Part shown: positions 49,741 through 57,830 of the stretch, in pieces | Numbering within the stretch: position 1 is the first letter of the stretch | Layout: the number at the start of each line of letters is the position of its first letter | From: B1SED10-75 sp964636865 | GTDB taxonomy: Bacteria; Bacillota; Dethiobacteria; DTU022; PWGO01 | Length of the DNA stretch: 64,000 nucleotides | Reading direction: 5' to 3' | NCBI GenBank assembly: GCA_964636865.1 | Contig: CAZWVJ010000007.1 | Span: forward strand, 16,376 to 80,375 | Position numbers and translations under genes: made by a program | The notes under the pieces: generated by a model | Told to the model about the DNA's origin: nothing | What the model saw: only the letters and a program-made list of their open reading frames with translations | The model's database searches: none

Positions 49741-50514
49741 ATGAGCATGGTTCAAATGGAAAGAGAAGGTGGTTTGGCGGTAGTTACGTTAAACAATCCC
49801 CCGGTGAATGCTCTAAATTCACAGCTGTTAGGGGAATTGGAAGAAGTTTTGGACAGTTTATATAAGGCTAATGATGTGGGTACTTTAATTATTACCGGCG
49901 GTGGTGAAAAAGCTTTTGTGGCCGGAGCTGACATAAGTGAATTCCCTTCATTAAACAAAGAAAACGGAGAAAAACTTGCCCGTCGGGGGCAGCAAATATT
50001 CCAAAAAATTGCGGATTTTCCGGCTCCTGTAATAGCGGCTGTAAATGGAGTTGCCCTGGGTGGCGGACTGGAAGTGGCTTTAGCCTGTGATATTAGGGTG
50101 GCTGATGAAAATGCCAAACTGGGTCTTCCGGAAGTGACCCTGGGGATATTTCCGGGTTATGGAGGGACACAGAGGTTGCCACAGGTATTACCCTTGGGGA
50201 AAGCCCGGGAATTGATCTTTACCGGTGATCAGATAGAATCTGCAGAAGCCGAGCGTATGGGCTTGGTAGAGCATGTAGTCTCTGGGGGAGAAGCTTTGAA
50301 TAAGGCCAAAGAAATTGCGGCGAAAATTTTAAAGAGAGGGCCTGTAGCCGTTCGCGAAGCTAAAAAAGCTATTAATAAAGGACTGGATGTGAGCCTGGAA
50401 GAAGGTTTAAAAATAGAAGCATCACTCTTTGGGGGATTGTGTGAAACGGAAGATCAGAAAGAAGGCGCCAAAGCATTCATGGAGAAGCGTAAGCCTGAAT
50501 TTAAAGGTAAGTAA
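49741..50514 (+). CDS. Enoyl-CoA hydratase (crotonase)
   Basis: Crotonase adds water to enoyl-CoA (for example crotonyl-CoA to 3-hydroxybutyryl-CoA). The 257-residue crotonase-fold protein has the oxyanion-hole motifs KAFVAGADISEF and AAVNGVALGGGLEVALACDI, and the two catalytic Glu positions in GLPEVTLGIFPGYGGTQRL. RBS AAAAGGAGG precedes ATG 49741. Specificity within crotonases is inferred from its neighbours, thiolase and 3-hydroxybutyryl-CoA dehydrogenase. Confidence 0.9.
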   Translation: MSMVQMEREGGLAVVTLNNPPVNALNSQLLGELEEVLDSLYKANDVGTLIITGGGEKAFVAGADISEFPSLNKENGEKLARRGQQIFQKIADFPAPVIAAVNGVALGGGLEVALACDIRVADENAKLGLPEVTLGIFPGYGGTQRLPQVLPLGKARELIFTGDQIESAEAERMGLVEHVVSGGEALNKAKEIAAKILKRGPVAVREAKKAINKGLDVSLEEGLKIEASLFGGLCETEDQKEGAKAFMEKRKPEFKGK

Positions 50515-50603
50515 GCCCAGGTTTTTGTAACTGTTTTTAAATCAACTAAATGTTTTTTGGTGTAGGTTTTAATATTAACCTACAAAGGAAAGGCGGGTGT
50601 AAG

Positions 50604-51455
50604 ATGAATATTCAAAAAATTGGTGTGCTTGGCGCAGGAACCATGGGAAGCGGTATTGCCCAGGTAGCGGCTGAAAATGGATTTGAAGTAGTTATGCGAG
50701 ATATAGAAGATTCCCTTGTGGATAAGGGTGTTCAGGCCATAAACAAAAGTCTAAACCGGGCAGTAGAAAAAGGTAAAAAATCTGCCGAAGAGGTAGCAGA
50801 GATAACAAAACGCATTAAAGGTACTGTAAATATAAAGGAAATGGCCGAAGTAGATCTGGTTATTGAAGCCGTGGTGGAAAAAATAGAAGTTAAACAGGAA
50901 ATTTACAGGGAATTGGATGATATTTGTAAACCGCAGACTATTTTTGCTTCGAATACTTCCGGATTAAGTATTACAGAGATGGCCGCAGTAACCCGGCGAG
51001 CAGATAAAGTTATAGGAATGCATTTTTTTAACCCGGTACCGGTTATGCAGTTAGTGGAAGTAATTAAAGGTCATGATACTTCGGAGGAAACTTTTGAGGC
51101 AATAATGGAAATATCTAAAAAAATGGGCAAAGACCCTATAGCAGTTAACGAGGCCCCTTTATTTGCCGTTAATAGAATTTTATGTCCCATGATTAATGAA
51201 GCAGCTTTTGCATATATGGAAGGTGTGGCCAGCGCAGAAGATTTGGATAAGGGCATGAGGCTGGGGGCGAATCATCCCATCGGACCCTTGGCGTTGGCAG
51301 ACCTGGTGGGTTTGGATGTTTTGTTAATGGTTATGGAAACACTTTATAAAGAAACCGGTGATTCTAAATATCGCCCCTGTCCCTTGATCCGCAAGATGGT
51401 AAGGGCAGGCCATTATGGACGTAAGACAGGTCGAGGCTTTTATTCCTATAACTAA
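50604..51455 (+). CDS. hbd: 3-hydroxybutyryl-CoA dehydrogenase
   Basis: Hbd interconverts acetoacetyl-CoA and 3-hydroxybutyryl-CoA with NAD(P)H. The 283-residue protein (ATG 50604 after AAAGGAAAGGCGGG; the frame is open further upstream but lacks an RBS) has the NAD motif [17 protein letters not shown] near residue 9, the [12 protein letters not shown] segment, catalytic His in [15 protein letters not shown] and the C-terminal helical domain with [16 protein letters not shown]. The length fits bacterial single-function Hbd. No bcd-etfBA genes are adjacent. Confidence 0.93.
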   Translation: MNIQKIGVLGAGTMGSGIAQVAAENGFEVVMRDIEDSLVDKGVQAINKSLNRAVEKGKKSAEEVAEITKRIKGTVNIKEMAEVDLVIEAVVEKIEVKQEIYRELDDICKPQTIFASNTSGLSITEMAAVTRRADKVIGMHFFNPVPVMQLVEVIKGHDTSEETFEAIMEISKKMGKDPIAVNEAPLFAVNRILCPMINEAAFAYMEGVASAEDLDKGMRLGANHPIGPLALADLVGLDVLLMVMETLYKETGDSKYRPCPLIRKMVRAGHYGRKTGRGFYSYN

Positions 51456-51473
51456 AAATGAATTCAATTTGCG

Positions 51474-51508
51474 GCATACCTAAAAAGGGCTTATAGCTTT
51501 ATGTATGC
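51474..51508 (+). other. Inverted repeat after hbd
   Basis: GCATAC plus TAAA (51474-51484) pair with TTTA plus GTATGC (51498-51508), with one mismatch. No T-run follows on the plus strand. It may slow or end the hbd transcript, or be a processing site. Confidence 0.35.
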
Positions 51509-51568
51509 TAAAAATAATATTGGAGCTCATTTTTATATGATGAAAAAAGTAAGGAGGAAAAAAGCCTG

Positions 51569-52543
51569 GTGACGGAAACCAAAAAACAGTTTATTAATAA
51601 TTTAAAATTGGGCACCGAAGTAGAAACACAAGTGTTGGTGGTAGAAGCTCACCTCTCAAGTTATTCTTCTCCTCACCGGGCGGGAGAAAAATTCTTGAGA
51701 TTGGTTTTGGGAGATGCAAGCGGGACTATTAAGGGAATTATGTGGGATATTAGTATGCTGGATGAACCCGTAAATAATGGAGATGTCTTGTATATTAAAG
51801 GGGAAGTTACAGAATATTATGGCTTGCAGATAGTAATTAAAGAAGCGCGAAAACTTGATCCCCAACAGGTTAATAGGCGTATGCTTCAACCTATGGCCCA
51901 AAAAGAACCCCAGGAAATGCTCACAGAATTAAAAGAAATTATTAACCGGGAAATAAAAGATACTTTTTTGAATAAACTACTGCGGGTTTTTTTTGGGGAT
52001 CGAGATTTTGTGCAAAAATTTGCCATGAGCCCGGCAGCAAAAACGATACATCATAATTACATCGGAGGTTTACTGGAACATACCCTGGAAGTGGTATATT
52101 TTTGTTTAAAAATTGTAGAAATGTACCCTCATGAAATTCAATCTGATTTATTAATAGCAGGCGCGATTTTACATGATATTGGTAAAATAGAAGAGTATGA
52201 TTCCGCAAGTTTTAATTTTGATCTAACGGACAAAGGCAAATTGATGGGTCATATTACTCTGGGAAAAGAACTGCTGGATGAAAAAATTGAGCAAATAGAT
52301 GAATTTCCATCTTCTTTAAAAATAGAACTTGGGCACATTATATTATCCCACCATGGACATAGAGAGTGGGGTTCTCCGGAAACTCCAAAAACTATTCACG
52401 CTTTTGCAATTTTCCACGCTGACTTAATAAGCGCCAGGTTAAGCCAATTTGCAAAAATAATGGGAAAACAAGCTCCCAATGAAGGTAACTGGAGCGAATG
52501 GGACCGTTTCCTGGAAAGAAGTATCTACCTAAAAAAACCTTGA
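51569..52543 (+). CDS. yhaM: YhaM-like 3'-5' exoribonuclease (OB fold plus HD domain)
   Basis: The 324-residue protein has an N-terminal OB-fold nucleic-acid-binding domain (about 15-95, SGTIKGIMWD) and a C-terminal HD metal-phosphohydrolase domain with HHNYIGGLLEHTLEVV and AILHDIGKIEEYD, then HIILSHHGHREWGSPETP. This order is that of YhaM, a 3'-5' exonuclease of Firmicutes acting on RNA and DNA. GTG 51569 follows AAGGAGG. Surrounding genes give no further clue. Confidence 0.9.
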   Translation: MTETKKQFINNLKLGTEVETQVLVVEAHLSSYSSPHRAGEKFLRLVLGDASGTIKGIMWDISMLDEPVNNGDVLYIKGEVTEYYGLQIVIKEARKLDPQQVNRRMLQPMAQKEPQEMLTELKEIINREIKDTFLNKLLRVFFGDRDFVQKFAMSPAAKTIHHNYIGGLLEHTLEVVYFCLKIVEMYPHEIQSDLLIAGAILHDIGKIEEYDSASFNFDLTDKGKLMGHITLGKELLDEKIEQIDEFPSSLKIELGHIILSHHGHREWGSPETPKTIHAFAIFHADLISARLSQFAKIMGKQAPNEGNWSEWDRFLERSIYLKKP

Positions 52544-52661
52544 TTCTCATAGTTATTTTGTCAAATGTTTACCGGCTTGAGGGAATATAATATCAGAATT
52601 TAAAGCAGGATATTCTAAAGAAAAAATAGAACTTATAGATGTTATTATTTTAGGTATATTT

Positions 52662-52677
52662 GGAATATTTATATTCC
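52662..52677. promoter_or_regulatory. Palindrome ahead of the TPR-HTH gene
   Basis: GGAATAT and ATATTCC flank TT, a perfect 7-bp inverted repeat ending 28 bases before the TTG start. It could be an operator or a 5'-UTR hairpin; a link with the HTH protein encoded downstream is speculation. Confidence 0.35.
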
Positions 52678-52705
52678 TCATTTATTATTTTGAGGTGATC
52701 ATATT

Positions 52706-53872
52706 TTGAATCATGAAATAAAACCTAAGGTGGAAAAAAATAAATATAATGTGGTACCTTTTGAAAGGGATGTAAGCTATTACTTCCAGAAGGGGAATCA
52801 ATATTTTTTCAAAAATGATTGGCATAAGGCCCTTTTATATTTTAAAAAAGCTATTGAAATTGAACCCGAAGAGCCTTTGAACCATTATAATCTGGGTTGT
52901 TTATTAAGTAAAATGGGAAATCTGGAAGAAGCAAATCAAACTTTTGAATTAATACTGGAAAAGCTGGATAGTTCTTATTGGGAATGCTACTTTTTGTTGG
53001 CTATAAATTATGGGTTAATGGAAGAGTTTGAGACGGCCCAATCTTATTTGAGAAAGTATTTGCATAATTCTCCCGATGGGGAGATGGTAAGTGAAGCTGA
53101 AGAATTATTATGGGCAATGGTTGAAGACGATTTAGAAATGGAGGAGCAAATTGAAGACATATTATTTAAAGAAAATAGGGAAGAAATTTTGGAGGATATA
53201 GAAAACTTAAAAAGTAAAGATTTTCTGGAAAAACATAGGAAAAATGTATTTTTAATGCCGGTGCTTAAAAAGATACTTTATCAAAGCAATGATTATGTAA
53301 AAGAAGATGTTTTAAATATATATGAAGATATGCACAATCAGGTGGCGGCAGATGTTTTAAAAGAATTTGTACGTAACCCCTGGGTTAAAGATAGGCACAA
53401 GCAGTTAGCTCTTTTGAAAATAAAGAATATGGGGCATAAGGATTATTTCCAGGTGTATTTGAAAGGGAGATCTCAGCAGGTAAATTTAGAAAATTATCCT
53501 TTATCAGCCTCGTTTTGGAAGGTAGAATGGCAAAAAGTCCTGAGCTGTGCTATGAAAAATATGCGGCAAAGTGAAGTATATCATGAAAGCTTTTTTGAAG
53601 ACGCTCAGGCAATGTGGATAGATTTTATTAATCAAAAAAATCCTGATGTGCCCTCAATTAAAAAAATTGAAACCTGGGCGGCAGGACTGGAATACAGTGT
53701 AGTTAGGTTTCATCTTTTAGATATAACTCAAAAAGAGATAGCAGAAAAATATGGCATATCATGTTCAAGTGTAAGTTCTAAGTTTAAAGCTATTACGGAA
53801 GCTTTAAAAATAAACCGGAAATCTTGTCGCCATATGCTGGCTCATTTGTTGAAGGCTAATAAAGAGGAATAG
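52706..53872 (+). CDS. TPR-repeat protein with C-terminal helix-turn-helix, function unknown
   Basis: I do not recognise a characterised family for this 388-residue protein. Residues about 22-125 form tetratricopeptide repeats (FFKNDWHKALLYFKKAIEIE and LNHYNLGCLLSKMGNLEEAN). A Glu-rich middle and a helical section (about 130-270) that may be HEAT-like follow. Near the C-terminus, about 345-375, is a sigma-region-4-like helix-turn-helix (ITQKEIAEKYGISCSSVSSK). No signal peptide or membrane segment is visible, so it is cytoplasmic. TTG 52706 follows GAGGTGATC. The mix suggests a protein-interaction module with a DNA-binding end, perhaps a regulator. Confidence 0.7.
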   Translation: MNHEIKPKVEKNKYNVVPFERDVSYYFQKGNQYFFKNDWHKALLYFKKAIEIEPEEPLNHYNLGCLLSKMGNLEEANQTFELILEKLDSSYWECYFLLAINYGLMEEFETAQSYLRKYLHNSPDGEMVSEAEELLWAMVEDDLEMEEQIEDILFKENREEILEDIENLKSKDFLEKHRKNVFLMPVLKKILYQSNDYVKEDVLNIYEDMHNQVAADVLKEFVRNPWVKDRHKQLALLKIKNMGHKDYFQVYLKGRSQQVNLENYPLSASFWKVEWQKVLSCAMKNMRQSEVYHESFFEDAQAMWIDFINQKNPDVPSIKKIETWAAGLEYSVVRFHLLDITQKEIAEKYGISCSSVSSKFKAITEALKINRKSCRHMLAHLLKANKEE

Positions 53873-53899
53873 TTTGGTAATTTCCGGAGGTGGATCAGG

Positions 53900-54298
53900 T
53901 TGAGTAAGATGGAGAAAATTAGCGTGGAAAGTAAGCAGCGTGAAGAACTTGTAGAGATTACCCGGCAAATTAAATCAGCTGTTCGCAACTTGCAAATCCA
54001 AGATGGAAGTATAATTGTTTATGTGCCCCATACTACTGCCGGAGTAGTAATTAATGAAAGTGCTGATCCTTCTGTTGGTAAGGATATAGTTAATTATTTG
54101 GGAAAAATGATTCCTAAAAATTCTAATTACCTTCATACTGAAGGAAATAGTGATGCGCATATTAAAGCTTCAATTTTGGGAAATTCTCAAATAATACCTA
54201 TTTCGGATGGAGATATCGTATTGGGGACCTGGCAGGGTATTTTTTTTGCTGAATTTGATGGTCCTCGCAGCAGAAAAGTGTTAGTGGGGAAGTCTTAA
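53900..54298 (+). CDS. YjbQ family protein (UPF0047, secondary thiamine-phosphate synthase-like)
   Basis: This 132-residue protein belongs to the YjbQ/UPF0047 family. Some members show weak thiamine-phosphate synthase activity; the true role is uncertain. Conserved features are IIVYVPHTTAGVVINESADPS, YLHTEGNSDAHIKASILG and LGTWQGIFFAEFDGPRSR, containing the His/Glu/Asp set of the family. Start is TTG 53900 after GGAGGTGG. It sits between the TPR gene and a sirtuin with short gaps. Confidence 0.9.
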   Translation: MSKMEKISVESKQREELVEITRQIKSAVRNLQIQDGSIIVYVPHTTAGVVINESADPSVGKDIVNYLGKMIPKNSNYLHTEGNSDAHIKASILGNSQIIPISDGDIVLGTWQGIFFAEFDGPRSRKVLVGKS

Positions 54299-54323
54299 GT
54301 TTTTCATAGAAAGGAGAATCTCA

Positions 54324-55064
54324 ATGGCAGAAGAAAAAATTAAACAAGCAGTAGATGTATTAAGCAAATGTAACTATGTAATTGCCTTGAGTGGGGCAGG
54401 TATTTCTACGGAAAGCGGCATACCTGACTTTCGCAGCCCGGTGAGTGGGCTATGGTCAAATGCTGATCCGGAAGATTTTACTATTGAGAGGTTCAGGGCC
54501 TATCCACAGGCTCTTTATCAAGTAGGTGCTGATTTGTTTCAAATAATTACGGGTGCCCAGCCCAACGAAGCTCATAAAGCTCTTGGTGAATTGGAAGGTA
54601 AAGGTTTAATTAAAACTGTAATTACTCAAAATATTGACGCTCTCCACCAAAAAGGCAATTCCCGTAATGTATTGGAAATCCATGGTTCATTGAATGGTGC
54701 CAGTTGTATTTATTGTTCTCATGAAGAGCCTATGGAAAAAATACTACAAGATGTGCAGGAAGCCATTATTCCGCCTCGTTGTAAAGAATGTGGAGAACCT
54801 ATGAAACCAAATGTCATTCTTTTCGGGGAAGCAATGCCTCCCGATTTTCAGCTTGCTTTAAATGAATCTCGCAAGGCTGATGGAATGTTGGTAGTAGGCT
54901 CCAGTTTAGTGGTTTCGCCTGCCAACATGTTGCCTGATTATGTTGATAACCTGGTTATCGTTAATCGGGAGCCGACACCCTTGGATGATAGCGCGCAGGC
55001 AATTATTCATGGTAGTTTGAGTGATATTGTACCCCAATTGAAAGATGAATGGCTTTCCAGGTAA
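54324..55064 (+). CDS. NAD-dependent protein deacylase (sirtuin)
   Basis: Sirtuins remove acyl groups from lysine using NAD. The 246-residue protein has GAGISTESGIPDFRSP, TQNIDALHQKGNS, the catalytic His in LEIHGSL, two zinc Cys pairs (CIYC and CKEC) and GSSLVVSPANMLP. AGAAAGGAG precedes ATG 54324. In Firmicutes such enzymes often deacylate acyl-CoA synthetases. No such gene is adjacent here. Confidence 0.94.
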   Translation: MAEEKIKQAVDVLSKCNYVIALSGAGISTESGIPDFRSPVSGLWSNADPEDFTIERFRAYPQALYQVGADLFQIITGAQPNEAHKALGELEGKGLIKTVITQNIDALHQKGNSRNVLEIHGSLNGASCIYCSHEEPMEKILQDVQEAIIPPRCKECGEPMKPNVILFGEAMPPDFQLALNESRKADGMLVVGSSLVVSPANMLPDYVDNLVIVNREPTPLDDSAQAIIHGSLSDIVPQLKDEWLSR

Positions 55065-55105
55065 ACTTCTTACTGAAATTGCTTATGTTGTAGGTAAAAG
55101 ATTTT

Positions 55106-55930
55106 TTAAGTGGAATTATCATTGAAGATAGTTTTTTGAAAAAATTCCCTTATTTCTTCATTAGACATTCCTTCGCCCAGGTAGTTATCATCAAACCAAA
55201 TTTCCAAATGAAGATGAGGGCGATCAACTTCAGTAGTTCCGGAATATCCCATAGCGCCTATTTTATCGCCGGCCTTTACATGTTCACCTTTTTCCAGGGT
55301 TTCGGCAACGTCATCAAGGTGGCAGTAACGAATTATGAAGCCTTTTTCATTTTCAACCCATACCTGACGCCCCCGAAAAACATCTAAGATTTCTTCGGGA
55401 GTTCTTCCCAGTTCCTGGCATTTTTCGCTTAGTTGAATGAGTTCTTCGTTGGTAGGGAATTCATAATCTTTATCTACACGGACTAATTCTCCACTTGCTG
55501 CTGCGAAAACGGGAGTTCCGGTACTGATGTCGGCGCCGCTTTCTTCTGCATAAAAATCTAACCCATGATGTATGCCGTTTCGATAAGGGCGTTCTGCTCC
55601 GGGAAGATGAGCGTCATTCCAACTTAACGTAGTTCCGGGTAGGGGATTTTCTAAAAAACTAAGTTTTTCCACTAATTCTTCTACATCAACATCTTCGGGA
55701 TCATAAGTAATGGATGGCAATGAAGGTTTATTCGGTTTGTCAGTATGAGGTAGATTTCCTTGGGCATTATCATTTTTTAGATTATCTTTTTCTTCAGGTT
55801 TGGTCGCTTCTTGTTCGGGCAAGGATGCCAACTGGATATAATGTAAAGCTATCAAGCTTGCGCCGGTGAGAATAATAATTGCAATCACAATTAATATAAA
55901 TGGAATTGCATATGGTTTAATTTTTTTCAT
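55106..55930 (-). CDS. Membrane-anchored M23 peptidase
   Basis: The 274-residue protein has one N-terminal membrane anchor (about 9-30), a Pro/Asn/Lys-rich linker and a C-terminal M23 (LytM) domain. Zinc and catalytic residues appear present: HHGLDFYAE, YCHLDD and PHLHLEIWF. The domain carries an extra charged segment of about 30 residues between two core strands (near KDYEFPTNEELIQLSEKCQE). SpoIIQ-like proteins share this plan, but no sporulation partner is adjacent, so function is open. GGAGGAAATAATT precedes the ATG on the minus strand. It is one of only two minus-strand genes and converges on the sirtuin gene. Confidence 0.85.
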   Translation of the reverse strand: MKKIKPYAIPFILIVIAIIILTGASLIALHYIQLASLPEQEATKPEEKDNLKNDNAQGNLPHTDKPNKPSLPSITYDPEDVDVEELVEKLSFLENPLPGTTLSWNDAHLPGAERPYRNGIHHGLDFYAEESGADISTGTPVFAAASGELVRVDKDYEFPTNEELIQLSEKCQELGRTPEEILDVFRGRQVWVENEKGFIIRYCHLDDVAETLEKGEHVKAGDKIGAMGYSGTTEVDRPHLHLEIWFDDNYLGEGMSNEEIREFFQKTIFNDNST

Positions 55931-55967
55931 AATTATTTCCTCCTACCTCTGGCTTAGACAATGATAT

Positions 55968-55978
55968 TCACAATGTGA
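55968..55978. promoter_or_regulatory. Small palindrome between divergent genes
   Basis: TCACA and TGTGA flank a single A in the 138-base space between the minus-strand M23 gene and the plus-strand DUF3786-like gene. It resembles a short operator, but no regulator is assigned. Confidence 0.25.
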
Positions 55979-56068
55979 TAGGTATTTTATCATATTTTTT
56001 TAATTAATTAAAAAGGATGTTATTCATTAGATAGCGAATATACTTCCAAGGTTGAGGTGATAAAAATA

Positions 56069-56662
56069 ATGTGTTCGCATAGAGATGCCTTGATTAGTGA
56101 AAAAGCCCAATTTTGCAAGAATGATCCCCATATAATGGCTGAAAATAGCGGAAGTTTGTTTGATGAACAAAAGAGCTGTTTTTGTTTAGAATACTGCCGC
56201 CACCAATATTATATATCTTACCCGGAAGGGACGGTATTAGAAGACTCTAATCAACAGGTGAGTGGAGAAGAAACGGTGCTTTTCCTGCAGTATCTTAATC
56301 GTGCCCAACCTTTGCCCCCGCGGCGGAAATGGCTTTCATTTTTAGAGCTTCCCGGCGGAGAACTGCATAACATGCCTTTTCAAAAAGAAGCAGTTATTCC
56401 CCTGGCGGCTAAGTATGGAAATAATATCGAGGAATTTGTTGCGCGTAGTGAAGAATACGGAGAATCGATGAAAGCCGGAGATGCCGCTTTTATCATACCC
56501 GTATTTCCCCGATTGGAAATGGCTGTAGTGATTTGGGGAAAAGATGAAGAGTTTTCGGCTCGGGCAAATGTTTTATTTGATGTGGCGTCTACTTATCATT
56601 TACCCACAGCTTCCCTTTATGTTTTGGGGATAGTTGTAGTTAAAAGGTTATATCAAATATAG
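56069..56662 (+). CDS. DUF3786-like protein
   Basis: From ATG 56069 (GAGGTGA eight bases upstream; an in-frame GTG at 56057 sits within that RBS) the protein is 197 residues. It matches my memory of the DUF3786 family: YYISYPEGTVLEDS, VLFLQYLNRAQ, WLSFLELPGG, and a C-terminal VIWGKDEEFSARANVLFD then HLPTASLYVLG. DUF3786 proteins occur in anaerobes, often near corrinoid or CODH/ACS genes, but no activity is known to me. Here it is about 8 kb from metF. No membrane segment is seen. Confidence 0.7.
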   Translation: MCSHRDALISEKAQFCKNDPHIMAENSGSLFDEQKSCFCLEYCRHQYYISYPEGTVLEDSNQQVSGEETVLFLQYLNRAQPLPPRRKWLSFLELPGGELHNMPFQKEAVIPLAAKYGNNIEEFVARSEEYGESMKAGDAAFIIPVFPRLEMAVVIWGKDEEFSARANVLFDVASTYHLPTASLYVLGIVVVKRLYQI

Positions 56663-56678
56663 AGGAGCGAGAGACATC

Positions 56679-56870
56679 ATGGAAAACTTTGAAAATGAAA
56701 TTGAAGATGTAATAAAGATGTTTAAACAAAAAGATGCTCGAGGCATAGACAAATTTTTGTATCGGTACCAGGATATGGGGATGGGGATGTTGTTTATAGC
56801 TCTTTATCAAGCTTTGAAAAATAGTGAAGGGGATGATTCCGGTTTTCAGGAACAAAATAATAATGGGTAA
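56679..56870 (+). CDS. Small hypothetical protein, 63 residues
   Basis: A short protein begins at ATG 56679, 16 bases after the DUF3786-like gene, with AGAGGAGCGAGA as RBS, and ends 30 bases before pyrB. It has an acidic N-terminal helix (ENFENEIEDVIKMFKQK), a Met/Gly-rich centre and an Asn-rich end. No domain or signal is recognised. The good RBS and position in an operon-like row support that it is real. Confidence 0.6.
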   Translation: MENFENEIEDVIKMFKQKDARGIDKFLYRYQDMGMGMLFIALYQALKNSEGDDSGFQEQNNNG

Positions 56871-56900
56871 TAAATAACCTGTTAAAGGAGGTTACATCAT

Positions 56901-57830
56901 TTGCCCGGTCATCTGTTAGGTTTGAGAAATTGGAAAATGGAGCATATTCAGGAAGTAATGGAGCGTTCATTTTTTCTCTCCCGTTACAGGGAAAGAAAAC
57001 TTGATAATCTAAGAGGCAGGTTGATAGCTGCTCTTTTTTTTGAGCCGAGCACCAGAACAAAATTTTCTTTTGAAGTTGCGGCAAGGTGGCTCTCAGCGGA
57101 TTTTTATGATTTTCCCGTGGAAATGAGCAGCGTGGTTAAAGGAGAATCATTGCTGGATACCATCTTAACATTAAAATCTATGGGGCTTAATGCCCTTATT
57201 TTGCGACATCCGCAGTCGGGAACCTTGGAATGGTTGCAAAATAAAGTGGATATAACTTTAATCAATGCCGGAGATGGTTCACATGAACATCCTACTCAGG
57301 CCTTATTGGATATATTTACCATCCAAAAATATTTTGATCGGTTGAAAGGTTTGAAAGTAGCCATGATAGGCGATATCAAGCACAGTAGGGTAGTGCGCTC
57401 CAGTATAAAAGGGCTTAGAGAAATGGGGGCAGAAGTTTACCTGGTGGGCCCTCCTACTTTGCTCCCCGATAATTTTCAGGAGACGGGAGCTAAAGTTGGC
57501 TCTTCTCTGGAAGAAGTTATTAAGGAAGCGGACGTGGTTTATTTACTGCGCTTGCAGCGAGAAAGACAGCAGGCGGGGTTGCTTCCTTCATTGGAAGAGT
57601 ATTCGCAGCTTTATGGATTAAGCGTAGAAAGGCTTTTACTATTAAAGGAAGGGGCTATGGTTATGCATCCCGGTCCATTGAACATAGGTGTGGAGATAAC
57701 ACAAGAAGCTCTGGACAAGCTCCATACATCACCTCCTGCCGGTATTACTGTTTCCATCCAGCGCCAGGTGGAAAACGGCATTATTGTGCGGGCAGCGCTG
57801 TTAGATTTTCTTTTAAAGGGGGATGACTAA
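56901..57830 (+). CDS. pyrB: Aspartate carbamoyltransferase catalytic subunit
   Basis: PyrB makes carbamoyl-aspartate, the committed pyrimidine step. The 309-residue protein has the carbamoyl-phosphate loop FEPSTRTKFSFEVAAR, GDGSHEHPTQALLDIFTI, a catalytic HPGPLNIGVEI and RQVENGIIVRAALL. TTG 56901 start follows AAAGGAGG. The pyrC ATG follows the stop directly. No pyrI is present. No PyrR-type attenuator was recognised in the 30 bases upstream. Confidence 0.97.
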   Translation: MPGHLLGLRNWKMEHIQEVMERSFFLSRYRERKLDNLRGRLIAALFFEPSTRTKFSFEVAARWLSADFYDFPVEMSSVVKGESLLDTILTLKSMGLNALILRHPQSGTLEWLQNKVDITLINAGDGSHEHPTQALLDIFTIQKYFDRLKGLKVAMIGDIKHSRVVRSSIKGLREMGAEVYLVGPPTLLPDNFQETGAKVGSSLEEVIKEADVVYLLRLQRERQQAGLLPSLEEYSQLYGLSVERLLLLKEGAMVMHPGPLNIGVEITQEALDKLHTSPPAGITVSIQRQVENGIIVRAALLDFLLKGDD

